Source: Achromobacter insolitus
Lineage (GTDB): Bacteria; Pseudomonadota; Gammaproteobacteria; Burkholderiales; Burkholderiaceae_B
Assembly (NCBI RefSeq): GCF_002209555.1
Contig: NZ_NJIF01000001.1
Location: 186,001 to 250,000 of the forward strand
Length of the DNA: 64,000 nt
Reading direction: 5' to 3'
In this document: positions 8,187 to 17,458 of the stretch, one piece after another
Position numbering within the stretch: the stretch's first letter is position 1
Layout: every line of letters begins with the position of its first letter
Notes under the pieces: generated by a model
Databases searched by the model: none
Seen by the model: the letters and a program-made list of their open reading frames with translations, nothing else
What the model was told of the DNA's origin: nothing
Translations under genes and position numbers: made by a program

Positions 8187-9569
8187 TCAGTACATATCGC
8201 GCGGCTGCGCGCCCGAGAAGTTCAAGAAGCGAGTGCTGGAGCCCTGGAAGGTCAGGCGCACGGTGCCGATGGGACCGTTACGCTGCTTGCCGATGATGAT
8301 CTCGGCGGTGCCCTTGTCCGGCGAATCCGGGTTGTAGACCTCGTCGCGATAGATGAACAGGATCACGTCCGCGTCCTGTTCAATAGCGCCGGATTCGCGC
8401 AGGTCGCTCATCACGGGACGCTTGTTGGGGCGCTGTTCCAGGCTTCGATTCAGCTGCGACAGCGCGATCAAGGGGCAATTGAGCTCTTTGGCCAGGCCCT
8501 TGAGCGAGCGGCTGATTTCCGACACTTCGGTTGCCCGGTTTTCGCCGGAACCATTGCCGGACATGAGCTGCAGGTAGTCGATGATGATCAGGCCGAGCTG
8601 ACCGCACTGGCGCGCCAGGCGGCGGGCACGGGCCCGCACTTCCATCGGACTGAGCGCCGGCGATTCGTCAATGTACACCTGCGCATCCTGCATCAGCTGC
8701 ACCGCGTGGGTCACGCGCGGCCAGTCCTCGGCGATCAGCTTGCCGGTACGCATGCGATGCTGATCCAGCAGGCCGACCGAACCCAGCATACGCATGGCCA
8801 GCTGGACAGCGCCCATTTCCATGGAGAACACCGCCACCGGCAGCCCCTCCTCGATGGCGACGTGCTCGCCGATGTTCATCGAGAACGAGGTCTTGCCCAT
8901 CGACGGGCGGCCGGCCACGATGATCAAGTCGCCGCCCTGCATGCCCGAGGTCATCTTGTCCAGGTCCGTGAAACCGGTGGGCACGCCGGTCACGTCGGAG
9001 GTGCTTTCACGGTGATAGAGCTCGTCGATGCGCTCCACCACCTGCGTCAGCAGCGGCTGGATTTCCTGGAAGCCCGCGGCGCCGCGCGCGCCTTCCTGGG
9101 CAATCTGGAAAACCTTGGACTCGGCCTCGTCCAATAGCTGGCGGGCTTCCTTGCCCTGCGGGCTCATGGCGGCCGAGGATATCTCGTCGGCAATCGCGAC
9201 CAGCTTGCGCAGCATGGCGCGCTCGCGCACGATTTCGCCATACCGGCGGATGTTGGCGGCCGACGGGGTGTTGTGGGCCAGCGCGTTCAGATAGGCCAGG
9301 CCGCCGGCATCCTCGGCCTTGCCGGCGCTGACCAGCGATTCGTGTACGGTGATGACGTCGGCTGGGCGCGCCAGCCCGATCAGCCGGGCGATATGGTGCC
9401 AAATCAGCCGGTGATCATGCCGGTAGAAGTCCTCTTCGACCAGCACGTCGGCAATGCGGTCCCAGGCTGCGTTGTCCAGCAGCAGGCCGCCCAGCACCGA
9501 TTGCTCCGCCTCGATGGAATGGGGGGGAACGCGCAAGTATTCGAGCTGGGAGTCGGCAGGTGTGTTCAT
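8187..9569 (-). CDS. dnaB: Replicative DNA helicase DnaB
   Basis: At 460 aa it is full length. The N-terminal domain (about 15-120, starting near PPHSIEAEQSVLGG) is joined by a linker to the RecA-like motor with Walker A GRPSMGKT at 220-227, then the SMEMG motif and Walker B LIIIDYLQLM. It unwinds DNA at the replication fork as a hexamer loaded by DnaA and a loader and bound by primase. It is the last gene of a minus-strand run rpsF-priB-rpsR-rplI-kinase-like-dnaB, although a terminator lies after rplI. Its start overlaps the preceding stop by 4 bp. Confidence 0.98.
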   Translation of the reverse strand: MNTPADSQLEYLRVPPHSIEAEQSVLGGLLLDNAAWDRIADVLVEEDFYRHDHRLIWHHIARLIGLARPADVITVHESLVSAGKAEDAGGLAYLNALAHNTPSAANIRRYGEIVRERAMLRKLVAIADEISSAAMSPQGKEARQLLDEAESKVFQIAQEGARGAAGFQEIQPLLTQVVERIDELYHRESTSDVTGVPTGFTDLDKMTSGMQGGDLIIVAGRPSMGKTSFSMNIGEHVAIEEGLPVAVFSMEMGAVQLAMRMLGSVGLLDQHRMRTGKLIAEDWPRVTHAVQLMQDAQVYIDESPALSPMEVRARARRLARQCGQLGLIIIDYLQLMSGNGSGENRATEVSEISRSLKGLAKELNCPLIALSQLNRSLEQRPNKRPVMSDLRESGAIEQDADVILFIYRDEVYNPDSPDKGTAEIIIGKQRNGPIGTVRLTFQGSSTRFLNFSGAQPRDMY

Positions 9570-10405
9570 GACTTCAATAGTAACGGCTGCAGGATATCCG
9601 CGACGCGGAAGAATCCCTGGATATCGCGCGAGGGCAGACGGCCCAGCACCACGCGCAGGGGCGCCGCGATGCCGCAGAGCACGCGCGCCAGGCGCGTCAG
9701 GCGGGCTCGGACCTCGGCATCGGGATTGCTTTCGAAATAGACTTCGAGCGCCAGTTTACCCAGCGTACGGGCTACGTCGTCGGGCAATTTACGCAAAGAC
9801 ACCAGAGAGGCCAGCATCTGGAACAGGTCATACGCCTGGGCCAGCGGGCGCGACAGGGTCGAACCGATGTTCTCTTCGAAATCGATGCGCCAGAGTTCTC
9901 CATCCTGCAGCGTGATGTTGCGGATTTGCGCGCCGCCGTGCCACAGGCCGCGGGCATGGAAGGCAGCAAGATCGGCCGCGGCCGCGCGCGCCAGCCACAG
10001 ACGGGACGTCGTGTCCTCGTTGCGGATCAGGTCCGCCAGGTCCTCGCCCACGTACTCCAGCACCAGCAGCCCTTGCTCCTGCCACCAGACTTCGGGCACA
10101 CGGCAGCCCGCCTTCAGCAGTTGCGCGAGGCGTTGCGACTCGTGCGCCAACCCATTGCGCAACAACACGCCCGGTCGCGGAAACTCGCCCAGGAAAATCT
10201 TGCACCCCACCCCCAGGAACAGGGCGCGCACATAGCGCAGCGCATAGCTCACTCCCCGGCCGATGCTGGGCCGCCGCCGCTTGATGATGCAGCGCACGCC
10301 ATCGATCGTCACATCCCGCACTGAAGGTTCACGCGACGCATCCACGCTGTCCAGCCAGGCTCGCAGACCGGGTGGCGCGTTATGGTGAACGGGGGGCTGA
10401 GTCAA
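9566..10405 (-). CDS. Kinase-like (RIO/WaaP-type fold) protein overlapping dnaB
   Basis: This protein of about 279 aa has a small-molecule or lipopolysaccharide-kinase pattern: an ATP-lysine in VRCIIKRRR (K42 from this start), a helix-C glutamate in HESQRL, a hinge LEYVGEDL, then LWHGGAQIRN and RIDFEEN. The last two correspond to the catalytic loop (HxDxxxxN) and the DFG-like metal site. The catalytic-loop Asp appears to be Gly here (HGG). A TTG start at 10405 is chosen because AGAGG lies 6 nt upstream. The frame is open to another TTG at 10465. The 3' end overlaps dnaB (ATGA), so it is translated in tandem with it. The substrate is unknown. Confidence 0.7.
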   Translation of the reverse strand: MTQPPVHHNAPPGLRAWLDSVDASREPSVRDVTIDGVRCIIKRRRPSIGRGVSYALRYVRALFLGVGCKIFLGEFPRPGVLLRNGLAHESQRLAQLLKAGCRVPEVWWQEQGLLVLEYVGEDLADLIRNEDTTSRLWLARAAAADLAAFHARGLWHGGAQIRNITLQDGELWRIDFEENIGSTLSRPLAQAYDLFQMLASLVSLRKLPDDVARTLGKLALEVYFESNPDAEVRARLTRLARVLCGIAAPLRVVLGRLPSRDIQGFFRVADILQPLLLKS

Positions 10406-10477
10406 GACGTCCTCTGGGAAATGCGGCGCAGGGCCTGAGTCGCGGAGTCCGAAGACTACACGCAATACGCGAAGGGC

Positions 10478-10516
10478 AAAAAGAAAAAAAGCCGGCGCGC
10501 GGGCCGGCTTCTTTTT
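10478..10516. terminator. Terminator downstream of rplI
   Basis: The stem AAGCCGGC (10489-10496)/GCCGGCTT (10503-10510) is flanked by A-rich and T-rich tracts. Reading on the minus strand it lies 16 bp past the rplI stop and would end the rpsF-priB-rpsR-rplI transcript before the kinase-like gene and dnaB. Confidence 0.85.
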
Positions 10517-10531
10517 ACTGCAGGTACCGGC

Positions 10532-10987
10532 TTAGGACAGTTCGCCTTCGACCAGGACCGTCACGTCGACCAGAACGTCGGCGTGCAGGGCAACCTGGAT
10601 CGGGAACTCGCCGATCGACTTCAGTTGGCCGTTGGGCAGGCGGACTTGCGCCTTTTCGACGGCTTCGAAGCCAGCCTTGCGCAGGCCTTCAGCGATGTCG
10701 GCGTTGGTGACCGAACCGAACAGACGGCCATCGACACCAGCCTTCTGAACGATCTTCAGCTGGAAGCCGGCAACGCGCTCGCCCAGAGCTTGGGCGGCGG
10801 CCAGCTTTTCAGCCTGGGCCTTTTCCAGTTCGGCGCGGCGCGCTTCGAATTCCTTCAGGGCGGCGTCGGTTGCACGACGGGCCTTGCGCTGGGGGATCAG
10901 GAAGTTGCGGGCGTAGCCATCACGCACGCGAACGACTTCACCGAGGTTACCCAGGTTGACGACTTTTTCGAGCAGAATAACTTGCAT
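10532..10987 (-). CDS. rplI: 50S ribosomal protein L9
   Basis: At 151 aa it is the normal length for bL9. The N-terminal domain reads [20 protein letters not shown] with [16 protein letters not shown], followed by a long connecting helix rich in Ala, Glu and Lys (about 45-75) and the C-terminal rRNA-binding domain with [14 protein letters not shown]. It binds 23S rRNA near the L1 stalk and helps keep reading frame. It is 14 bp downstream of rpsR in the same operon. Confidence 0.98.
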   Translation of the reverse strand: MQVILLEKVVNLGNLGEVVRVRDGYARNFLIPQRKARRATDAALKEFEARRAELEKAQAEKLAAAQALGERVAGFQLKIVQKAGVDGRLFGSVTNADIAEGLRKAGFEAVEKAQVRLPNGQLKSIGEFPIQVALHADVLVDVTVLVEGELS

Positions 10988-11001
10988 TTCAGTGCCCCGG
11001 A

Positions 11002-11274
11002 TTAGTTGTGGTTGTCGGTGTAAGGCAACAGGGCCAGGAAGCGCGCGCGCTTGATGGCGGTGTCCAGCTGGCGCTGGTAGATTGCCTTGGTGCCGGTCAG
11101 ACGAGCCGGGATGATCTTGCCGTTTTCTTGCACGAAGTCGCGCAGGGTGTCCAGATCCTTGTAGTCGATCTCTTCCACGCCGGCAGCGGTGAAGCGGCAG
11201 AACTTACGACGCTTGAAGAGCGGGTTCTGCTGCGTGAATTTGCGTTTTTCCTTGCGTTTTCCGAAGAAAGCCAT
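11002..11274 (-). CDS. rpsR: 30S ribosomal protein S18
   Basis: This is a 90-aa bS18 with the conserved core [20 protein letters not shown] and the C-terminal [20 protein letters not shown] with [10 protein letters not shown]. The basic N-terminus ([11 protein letters not shown]) is normal for beta-proteobacteria. It pairs with S6 on the small-subunit platform, and rpsF lies two genes upstream with priB between them. About 109 bp separate it from priB, longer than the other spacings in this operon. Confidence 0.98.
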   Translation of the reverse strand: MAFFGKRKEKRKFTQQNPLFKRRKFCRFTAAGVEEIDYKDLDTLRDFVQENGKIIPARLTGTKAIYQRQLDTAIKRARFLALLPYTDNHN

Positions 11275-11383
11275 GATATGTGCCTCTTTGTTTGAGGGGG
11301 CTGGTTTTACCCTTGATGGGCCCTGACCCCCATAACCTATCCGTATTCAGAAGGCGCTCATCGCGCCCTTTGCCCAATTCCCT

Positions 11384-11707
11384 TCAAGCCACCAGCGGAT
11401 CGCGTCCTGCGCTGCCGCTGACCTTGCGTGCCTGCTGCAAATGCAGCTTGACCTTTACGGAATCCTTGCGGGTGGGAGCCAAAAACCCCTGCACCAGCAA
11501 TTCGGACCCCAAGGCCGTGTCCTTCAGCAGCAACGCCAGGTCGCCCAGTGCCACGGCCGCGATAGTCAGTTCGACGCGGCGCGGGTGGCCAGCTTCGATG
11601 ACTTCCGACTCGTGCGCCAGCACCATTTCCAGTGCGGGCAATCCGGCGGGAGTGTGGCGCAGAGGCTCGCATTCGAGAACGCGGGCGCTGAGTTCCAGCT
11701 TGTTCAT
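11384..11707 (-). CDS. priB: Primosomal replication protein N (PriB)
   Basis: This is a 107-aa OB-fold protein starting [20 protein letters not shown], matching PriB, which binds single-stranded DNA and helps PriA and DnaT reload DnaB at stalled forks. Its place between rpsF and rpsR is the standard context. The start at 11707 gives the family N-terminus. There is no strong ribosome site, and translation may be coupled to rpsF, which ends about 50 bp upstream. Alternative GTG/TTG starts 4-5 codons earlier cannot be excluded. Confidence 0.93.
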   Translation of the reverse strand: MNKLELSARVLECEPLRHTPAGLPALEMVLAHESEVIEAGHPRRVELTIAAVALGDLALLLKDTALGSELLVQGFLAPTRKDSVKVKLHLQQARKVSGSAGRDPLVA

Positions 11708-11758
11708 CCTGCCAGGCACCAAGGGGACTTCATGGGATGGGCTCTGCGTGAGCCCTGC

Positions 11759-12133
11759 TTACTCGGCCTGAGCCGCGACCGCTTCCGCCGAAGCCTTGCG
11801 GGCTTCTTCGCGCTCGACCGACTTCATCATGATCGAGGGCGTGGTCTGGGCTTTCTTGGTCTTGATGACCAGGTGGCGCAGAACGGCGTCGTTGTAGCGG
11901 AACGAGTGTTCCAGCTCATCCAGCGTGGCTTGGCCGCACTCGATGTTCAGGCAGACGTAGTGAGCCTTGACGAGCTTCTGGATCGGGTAGGCCAGTTGAC
12001 GGCGACCCCAGTCTTCCAGGCGGTGAACCGAGCCGCCTTGGCCCGTGACCAGCGCTTGGTAACGCTCGACCATGGCGGGCACTTGCTCGCTTTGGTCGGG
12101 GTGAACGATAAACACCACTTCGTAGTGACGCAT
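11759..12133 (-). CDS. rpsF: 30S ribosomal protein S6
   Basis: The start at 12133 gives the canonical [19 protein letters not shown] and a GGAG 9 nt upstream. The frame is open 15 codons earlier without such a site. The 124-aa product has the ferredoxin-like core with [15 protein letters not shown] and [20 protein letters not shown], then the charged Ala/Glu-rich tail often seen in this group. It is first in the rpsF-priB-rpsR-rplI operon. A leader of unknown function with a 13-bp tandem repeat lies upstream. Confidence 0.97.
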   Translation of the reverse strand: MRHYEVVFIVHPDQSEQVPAMVERYQALVTGQGGSVHRLEDWGRRQLAYPIQKLVKAHYVCLNIECGQATLDELEHSFRYNDAVLRHLVIKTKKAQTTPSIMMKSVEREEARKASAEAVAAQAE

Positions 12134-12199
12134 GAGTAAAACTCCTTGAGGATGTCTCGCCGGCCGACCGTCTTGCACCCGCGCTTTCCATCAGGGGTG

Positions 12200-12225
12200 G
12201 ATTTGCATCATTGATTTGCATCATT
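12200..12225. repeat. Tandem 13-bp direct repeat upstream of rpsF
   Basis: GATTTGCATCATT occurs twice back to back (12200-12212 and 12213-12225), 67 bp before the rpsF start on the minus strand. It could be part of the promoter or a protein-binding site. The rest of the 210-bp gap to the DUF817 gene holds nothing else I recognise. Confidence 0.55.
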
Positions 12226-12343
12226 AATGCATCGTAGACGTGGCCCGCAAGGGGCAGCCCGCTACCCAAAAACCATGGGCGGTCGAGCAAGAAAGCTCTC
12301 GATTATCACCGATTGAGCGGCCAGGTGCAAGCCGAAAAGGGCT

Positions 12344-13267
12344 TCAGGGAATAAGGGACAGGCCGTTTCCACCGTCCCGGCCTGCCGGCCGCGGCAAATC
12401 GGCAACATCGATTTCCTGCGGACGGTTGACCACGCTGACCATTACATAGCTGATGATCATCAGCAAGAACCAAGAGCCCAGCTTGGCAATGGACACCAGC
12501 TCCCAGCCCTGCGACTGGTTGGGATAGCGCCACGCATTGGCGAAGGTGCCGATGTTCTCGGCGAACCAGATGAACAGGGCCACCAGCACGAAGCCCAACA
12601 GCAGAGGCATGCGGCGGTAGACGCGCCAGATCCGAAAGTACACCCAGGTGCGCGCGAACAGGACGGCGGTCAGCGCGAACAGGACCCACCGGAAATCCAT
12701 GACGTAGTGATGCGCGAAGAAATTCACGTAGATCAGCACGGAAAGCACCACCGTGGCCGCCACGCGAGGGTGGGCGCGGAAGCGGAAGTCGAACAGGCGC
12801 CAGACCCGCGCCAGGTAGCTGCCCACCGCCGCATACATGAAGCCCGTAAAAAGGGGCACGCCGCCGATGCGCAGCATGCTGGCCTCGGGATAGAGCCACG
12901 AGCCGGCGGCCGTCTTGAACACTTCCATGCCGGTGCCCACCACATGAAACAGCAGGATCACGCGGGCTTCGCTCCAGGTTTCCATGCGCAGCGCCAGGAG
13001 CAAGGCCTGTATGCCCAGCGCCGCCAGCGTCAGGAAGTCATAGCGGGCCAGCCAGGCGTCCTTGGGATACCACCAGTGGGTGCCCAGCAGCAGCGCGCAC
13101 ATCAGGCCGCCGAACAGGCAAGCCCAGGCCTGCTTCACGCCGAAACGAAAGAACTCGTAGAGCGCGACGCCAAAACGGCCGCGGCTGGCCAGATTGCTGG
13201 CCAGCCGCGATTCCCAATCCTGCAGCCCCGCGATGAGCGGCCAGTCATTGGCCGCCGGATGGCTCAC
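12344..13267 (-). CDS. DUF817 family membrane protein
   Basis: This integral membrane protein of about 307 aa has at least seven hydrophobic segments and the late motif WRYPNQSQGWELVSIAKLGSW that I associate with DUF817. Function is unknown in the family. I place a GTG start at 13267 (VSHPAANDWP), 8 bp after the folE2 stop codon. A TTG at 13321 would overlap folE2 by about 47 bp. Expression with folE2 as an operon is likely. The hydrophilic N-terminus of about 50 residues precedes the first membrane segment near FFRFGVKQAWACLFGG. Confidence 0.8.
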   Translation of the reverse strand: MSHPAANDWPLIAGLQDWESRLASNLASRGRFGVALYEFFRFGVKQAWACLFGGLMCALLLGTHWWYPKDAWLARYDFLTLAALGIQALLLALRMETWSEARVILLFHVVGTGMEVFKTAAGSWLYPEASMLRIGGVPLFTGFMYAAVGSYLARVWRLFDFRFRAHPRVAATVVLSVLIYVNFFAHHYVMDFRWVLFALTAVLFARTWVYFRIWRVYRRMPLLLGFVLVALFIWFAENIGTFANAWRYPNQSQGWELVSIAKLGSWFLLMIISYVMVSVVNRPQEIDVADLPRPAGRDGGNGLSLIP

Positions 13268-13274
13268 GGCAAGC

Positions 13275-14072
13275 TCAACCTTCGACGACGGCGTAGGCCG
13301 AGTGGTTGTGAATGGATTCAAAGTTCTCGGCTTCCACGCGATAGCGGGCGATGCCGGGATGCGCGTTCAGGCGGGCAGCCACGTCGCGGACCAGGTCCTC
13401 GACAAACTTGGGGTTGTCGTAGGCGCGCTCGGTGACGTACTTTTCGTCCGGGCGCTTGAGCAGGCCCCACAGCTCGCAGGAGCCCTCTTCTTCGATCAGG
13501 CGGATGACGCCGTCCATGCCGATGTCGGCGTTCAGGATGGCGGACACCGTAACGTGTGAGCGCTGGTTGTGCGCACCGTACTCGGAGATGGCCTTGGAGC
13601 AGGGACAGAGGCTGGTGACGGGCACCTGCACGATGAGTTCGAACTCGACCTCGTCGCCGTGGGCGCGGGCGATCCACTGCACTTCGTAGTCCAGCAGGCT
13701 TTGCACGCCGGAAATCGGGGCAGACTTGTTGATGAAGTACGGGAAGGCGGCGGTGATGTCACCGCGCTCGGCGTGAAGCAGCGGCAGCATGTCGGCAGCC
13801 ATGGCGCGGAACAGGGTCGGCGTCATGGGAATGCTGCGGTACTTTTCCAGCAAGGCCACGAAGCGGGACATGTGCGTCCCCTTTTCTTCGGGCGGCAGCG
13901 CCACGGTCAGCGTCCAATTGGCCACGGTGCCCTGGGGCGAGCCGTCGCCGCTTTCAATCAACATGGGGTGGCGCACGCCACGGATGCCCACGCGCTGGAT
14001 CGGGATGTGCCGCGTGTCCGCCGAGCTCTGGACGTCGGGCATCACGATGGCGGGGTCGATCGGAGAATTCAT
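13275..14072 (-). CDS. folE2: GTP cyclohydrolase FolE2 (type IB)
   Basis: At 265 aa it fits the FolE2 family. Visible motifs are [11 protein letters not shown] near residue 28, the tunnelling-fold segment [14 protein letters not shown], the metal-binding cysteine region [21 protein letters not shown] (CPCS) and the late [13 protein letters not shown]. It converts GTP to dihydroneopterin triphosphate for folate or queuosine precursors and, unlike FolE, can work with metals other than zinc. In other bacteria folE2 can be zinc-regulated, but no Zur-like dyad was seen upstream here. The DUF817 gene follows directly. Confidence 0.96.
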   Translation of the reverse strand: MNSPIDPAIVMPDVQSSADTRHIPIQRVGIRGVRHPMLIESGDGSPQGTVANWTLTVALPPEEKGTHMSRFVALLEKYRSIPMTPTLFRAMAADMLPLLHAERGDITAAFPYFINKSAPISGVQSLLDYEVQWIARAHGDEVEFELIVQVPVTSLCPCSKAISEYGAHNQRSHVTVSAILNADIGMDGVIRLIEEEGSCELWGLLKRPDEKYVTERAYDNPKFVEDLVRDVAARLNAHPGIARYRVEAENFESIHNHSAYAVVEG

Positions 14073-14218
14073 TTCGGCTTACCTGTCTAGGCGGTCAGTC
14101 GCGAATACGCACGGCCTAGGAATCTGATGAGAGGGGGCCATTATCGCCCATAGTCCGCCAACCGCCAGGGAAAACCCTTCTATTCGTAGGTTAGCGGGGC
14201 CGGAACAGTGTGTTTCAT

Positions 14219-14253
14219 TCCCGCGGCGCCGGACCAGGCCCGGCACCGCGGGA
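14219..14253. terminator. Strong hairpin downstream of dxs, no U-tract
   Basis: The outer stem TCCCGCGG/CCGCGGGA (14219-14226 and 14246-14253) plus an inner GCCGG/CCGGC stem lies 11 bp past the dxs stop. It lacks a T-run on the minus strand, so it may be a weak or factor-aided terminator or an RNA-stabilising hairpin. Confidence 0.4.
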
Positions 14254-14264
14254 TGGGACCGGAA

Positions 14265-16127
14265 TCAGCCCAGCAGGTCGGCATAGCGGGCGCGGATCGA
14301 ACGCTCGATGCCGGCGGCATCCAGGCCGATACCCGCCCACAGGGCGGACTGCTCGCCATGATCGATGAATTCGTCGGGCAGGCCCAACTGCAGCACCGGG
14401 ATCGCGACGCCGGCCGCGCTCAGCGTCTCCAGCACGGCACTGCCCGCCCCGCCCATGATGGAGGCGTCTTCCAGCGTAACCAGCGCGTCGTGGCGGCTGG
14501 CAAGGTCCAGGATCAGCTCCCGGTCGATGGGTTTCACGAAGCGCATGTCGGCCACCGTGGCGTCGAGCTGGGCGGCGGCGCCAAGCGCTGCCTGGACCAG
14601 GGTGCCAAAGCCCAGGATAGCGATCTTGCGGCCTTCGCGGCGCACCACGCCGCGGCCGAGTTCGACCGTGCCCAGGCCTGCCTCTTCGGCCGCGCCGCAA
14701 CCCGCACCGCGCGGATAGCGCACCGATGCCGGACCGGGAAACTGATAACAGGTCGACAGGAGCAGCCGCGTTTCGTTTTCGTCCGAAGGCGTGGCCACGA
14801 CCATGTTGGGTACGCAGCGCAGGAAGGCGATGTCGTAGTTGCCGGCATGGGTGGCGCCGTCCGCCCCTACCAGACCGGCACGATCCAACGCGAAAGTCAC
14901 GTCCAGGTTCTGCAAGGCCACGTCATGGATGAACTGGTCGTAACCGCGCTGCATGAAGGTAGAGTAGATCGCGACCACCGGTTTCTGGCCTTCGCAGGCG
15001 ATGCCGGCGGCAAAGGTCACGGCGTGCTGCTCGGCGATGCCCACGTCGAAATAGCGTTGCGGAAAGCGTTTTTCGAATTCCACCAGCCCACTGCCTTCAC
15101 GCATGGCGGGCGTAATGGCGACCAGGCGCGAATCCTGTTCGGCCATGTCGCACAGCCACTGGCCGAACACCTGCGTAAAACTGCGCTTGCCCGGCGCCTT
15201 CGATTGCTGGATACCGACCGCCGGATCGAACTTGCCGGGCCCGTGATACAGCACCGGGTCAGCCTCGGCCAGCTTGTAGCCCTGGCCCTTGCGGGTCACG
15301 ACATGCAGGAACTGCAGGCCTTCCAGCGCCTTGAGATTCTGCAGGGTGGGCACCAGCGCGTCCAGGTCGTGTCCGTCTATCGGGCCGACGTAGTTGAAGC
15401 CGAATTCCTCGAACAGCGTGGCCGGCGTGACCATGCCCTTGGCGTGTTCCTCGAAGCGGCGCGCCAATTCCAGCACCGGCGGCACGTGCTGCAACACCGC
15501 CCGCCCCACATTCTTGGCGGCCGCGTAGAAGCGGCCCGACATCAGGCGCGCCAGATAACGGTTCAGCGCCCCCACCGGCGGCGAGATCGACATGTCGTTG
15601 TCGTTCAGGATCACCAGCAGGTTGATATTGGGAGTGACGCCGGCATTGTTCATGGCTTCGAAGGCCATGCCCGCGGACATCGCGCCGTCGCCGATGACGG
15701 CGATGTGCTGGCGCTGCACGCCGGCATTGCGCGACGCCACCGCCATGCCCAGCGCAGCCGAGATCGATGTGGACGAATGCGCGGTGCCGAAGGCGTCATA
15801 TTCGGACTCGCTGCGTTTGGGAAAGCCGGAAATCCCGCCTTGCTGGCGCAACTTGGCCATGCCGGCGCGACGCCCCGTCAGGATCTTGTGCGGGTAGGAC
15901 TGGTGGCCCACGTCCCAGACGATACGGTCATGCGGCGTGTCGAATACCTGATGCAGGGCCAGCGTGAGTTCGACGGTGCCCAGGTTGGACGACAGGTGCC
16001 CGCCCGTTTTGGATACCGACTCCAGCACGAAGCCGCGCAGCTCGTCCGCCAGTTTCTTCAGCTCGCGGCGATCCAGGCGCTTGAGGTCAGCCGGGGATTG
16101 AATGCGGTCCAGTAAATCTGTCGTCAT
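14265..16127 (-). CDS. dxs: 1-deoxy-D-xylulose-5-phosphate synthase
   Basis: At 620 aa it is full length. Motifs are [18 protein letters not shown] at about 40, [16 protein letters not shown], the thiamine-diphosphate signature [18 protein letters not shown], then the transketolase-like pyrimidine domain with [15 protein letters not shown] and [12 protein letters not shown]. The enzyme joins pyruvate and glyceraldehyde 3-phosphate in the first step of the MEP isoprenoid pathway. It is third in xseB-ispA-dxs, 53 bp after ispA, which supplies the next chain-length step of the same pathway. Confidence 0.98.
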   Translation of the reverse strand: MTTDLLDRIQSPADLKRLDRRELKKLADELRGFVLESVSKTGGHLSSNLGTVELTLALHQVFDTPHDRIVWDVGHQSYPHKILTGRRAGMAKLRQQGGISGFPKRSESEYDAFGTAHSSTSISAALGMAVASRNAGVQRQHIAVIGDGAMSAGMAFEAMNNAGVTPNINLLVILNDNDMSISPPVGALNRYLARLMSGRFYAAAKNVGRAVLQHVPPVLELARRFEEHAKGMVTPATLFEEFGFNYVGPIDGHDLDALVPTLQNLKALEGLQFLHVVTRKGQGYKLAEADPVLYHGPGKFDPAVGIQQSKAPGKRSFTQVFGQWLCDMAEQDSRLVAITPAMREGSGLVEFEKRFPQRYFDVGIAEQHAVTFAAGIACEGQKPVVAIYSTFMQRGYDQFIHDVALQNLDVTFALDRAGLVGADGATHAGNYDIAFLRCVPNMVVATPSDENETRLLLSTCYQFPGPASVRYPRGAGCGAAEEAGLGTVELGRGVVRREGRKIAILGFGTLVQAALGAAAQLDATVADMRFVKPIDRELILDLASRHDALVTLEDASIMGGAGSAVLETLSAAGVAIPVLQLGLPDEFIDHGEQSALWAGIGLDAAGIERSIRARYADLLG

Positions 16128-16180
16128 GCTTTTATGTGGTTCGTTGGCCCGGCCTGCCTCCAGCCCGGGCTGGTCCCGGT

Positions 16181-17092
16181 TCAGCGGTCTCGTAGGACGA
16201 TGAAGTCGGCCAGTTCAGCCAGGCGCGATCCAGCCTCGCCCAGCGGAGCCAGGGCGGCCAGCGCGTCCTCTCGCAGTTCCTGGGCAAACGCGCGCGCGCC
16301 GTCCAGCCCCAGAAGCGATACATACGTGGGCTTGTTCTCGGCGGCGTCCTTGCCGGGCGTCTTGCCCAGGCTGGCGCTATCCGCGGTCACGTCCAGGATG
16401 TCGTCGACGACCTGGAAAGCCAGCCCCACCGCCTGCGCATAGGCGTCCAGCGCCTGGCGCGAGGCGGAGCTTGCGCCCGCCACGATGCCGCCCAACGCCA
16501 CGCTGCACGCCAGCATGGCGCCCGTCTTCATGCTGTGCATGGTTTGCAGTTCGTCGCGCGACAGCGCGTGGCCGACGCTGAACAGGTCGATGGCCTGCCC
16601 GCCCGCCATGCCCTGGCTGCCCGCGGCGCGCGCCAGTGACTGGGTCGCCTGCACGATCAGGGCCGGCGCGATCGGCATCGAGGCGAGCAGATCGAAGGCC
16701 AGTGGCTGCAGCGCGTCGCCGGCCAGCATGGCAGTGGCTTCGTCGAATTGCACGTGGGTAGTGGGCCGCCCGCGGCGCAGCGTGTCGTCGTCCATGCAGG
16801 GCAGATCGTCGTGCACCAGCGAATAGGCGTGGATCAGTTCCACCGCGGCCGCGGCGCGGTCCAGCGATGCCTGCACAGCCAGCACGCTGCCGCTGACGGG
16901 ACATGCCTGCCCCGCGGCGTAGACCAGCGCGGCGCGCACCCGCTTGCCGCCGCCGAGCACGGCGTAACGCATGGCTTCGTGCAACCGGGAGGGCAACGCG
17001 TCAGCCGGGGGCAAGAGATCGTCCAGAACGTCCTCGACGTGCTGCACGCGGCCCTGCAACCATTCCGGGAAGGCGAGTTGAATTTGCTTCAT
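16181..17092 (-). CDS. ispA: Polyprenyl (farnesyl) diphosphate synthase IspA
   Basis: This protein of about 303 aa has both aspartate-rich motifs of trans-prenyltransferases: [16 protein letters not shown] (first, with the two extra residues typical of bacterial short-chain FPP synthases) and [13 protein letters not shown] (second), plus [15 protein letters not shown] at the IPP site. It makes farnesyl diphosphate from IPP and DMAPP. The start [11 protein letters not shown] at 17092 fits the family. An ATG six codons earlier overlaps the xseB stop. It lies between xseB and dxs, the usual order in Proteobacteria. Confidence 0.96.
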   Translation of the reverse strand: MKQIQLAFPEWLQGRVQHVEDVLDDLLPPADALPSRLHEAMRYAVLGGGKRVRAALVYAAGQACPVSGSVLAVQASLDRAAAAVELIHAYSLVHDDLPCMDDDTLRRGRPTTHVQFDEATAMLAGDALQPLAFDLLASMPIAPALIVQATQSLARAAGSQGMAGGQAIDLFSVGHALSRDELQTMHSMKTGAMLACSVALGGIVAGASSASRQALDAYAQAVGLAFQVVDDILDVTADSASLGKTPGKDAAENKPTYVSLLGLDGARAFAQELREDALAALAPLGEAGSRLAELADFIVLRDR

Positions 17093-17099
17093 CGGGTTC

Positions 17100-17366
17100 T
17101 TATTCGTCATCCAGCGCCGCCGGGTCCAGCGGACGCAGCAAGTCGCCCTCCAGGACCTTGACCTGCTGTTCGGCCTGCGCCAAGCGTTCCTGGCAGACCC
17201 GCGTGAGCGCCACGCCGCGCCGGTAGGCGGCAAGCGACTGCTCAAGGGGCAACGAGCCGTCTTCCATGGCCGCTACCAGCGATTCGAGTTCGGCCAACGC
17301 CGTTTCGAAATCCTGGGGCATGGGACGGTCATCGATCTGCGGATCGGCTTGTGAAGGCTTGGCCAA
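17100..17366 (-). CDS. xseB: Exodeoxyribonuclease VII small subunit
   Basis: The conserved core FETALAELESLVAAMEDGSL with PLEQSLAAYRRGVALTRVCQ identifies XseB, the small subunit of the nuclease that degrades single-stranded DNA. A TTG start at 17366 is preferred because GGAG lies 7 nt upstream, giving 88 aa. The first ATG (17321) would give 73 aa and has no ribosome site. The 3' end almost touches ispA, and xseB heads the xseB-ispA-dxs operon. Confidence 0.9.
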   Translation of the reverse strand: MAKPSQADPQIDDRPMPQDFETALAELESLVAAMEDGSLPLEQSLAAYRRGVALTRVCQERLAQAEQQVKVLEGDLLRPLDPAALDDE

Positions 17367-17458
17367 ACGGGTCTCCGAGGGCGCTAGGGGTGGATCAATC
17401 CGTGAATTGTACGAGATACCCGCAAGAGCGTCGGGCTTGCCGCCATGCGCCGCGCGTC

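Noticed and set aside
14208-16115. A 635-codon open frame antisense to dxs
   Set aside because: dxs on the minus strand has all catalytic motifs. The antisense product is low-quality shadow sequence.
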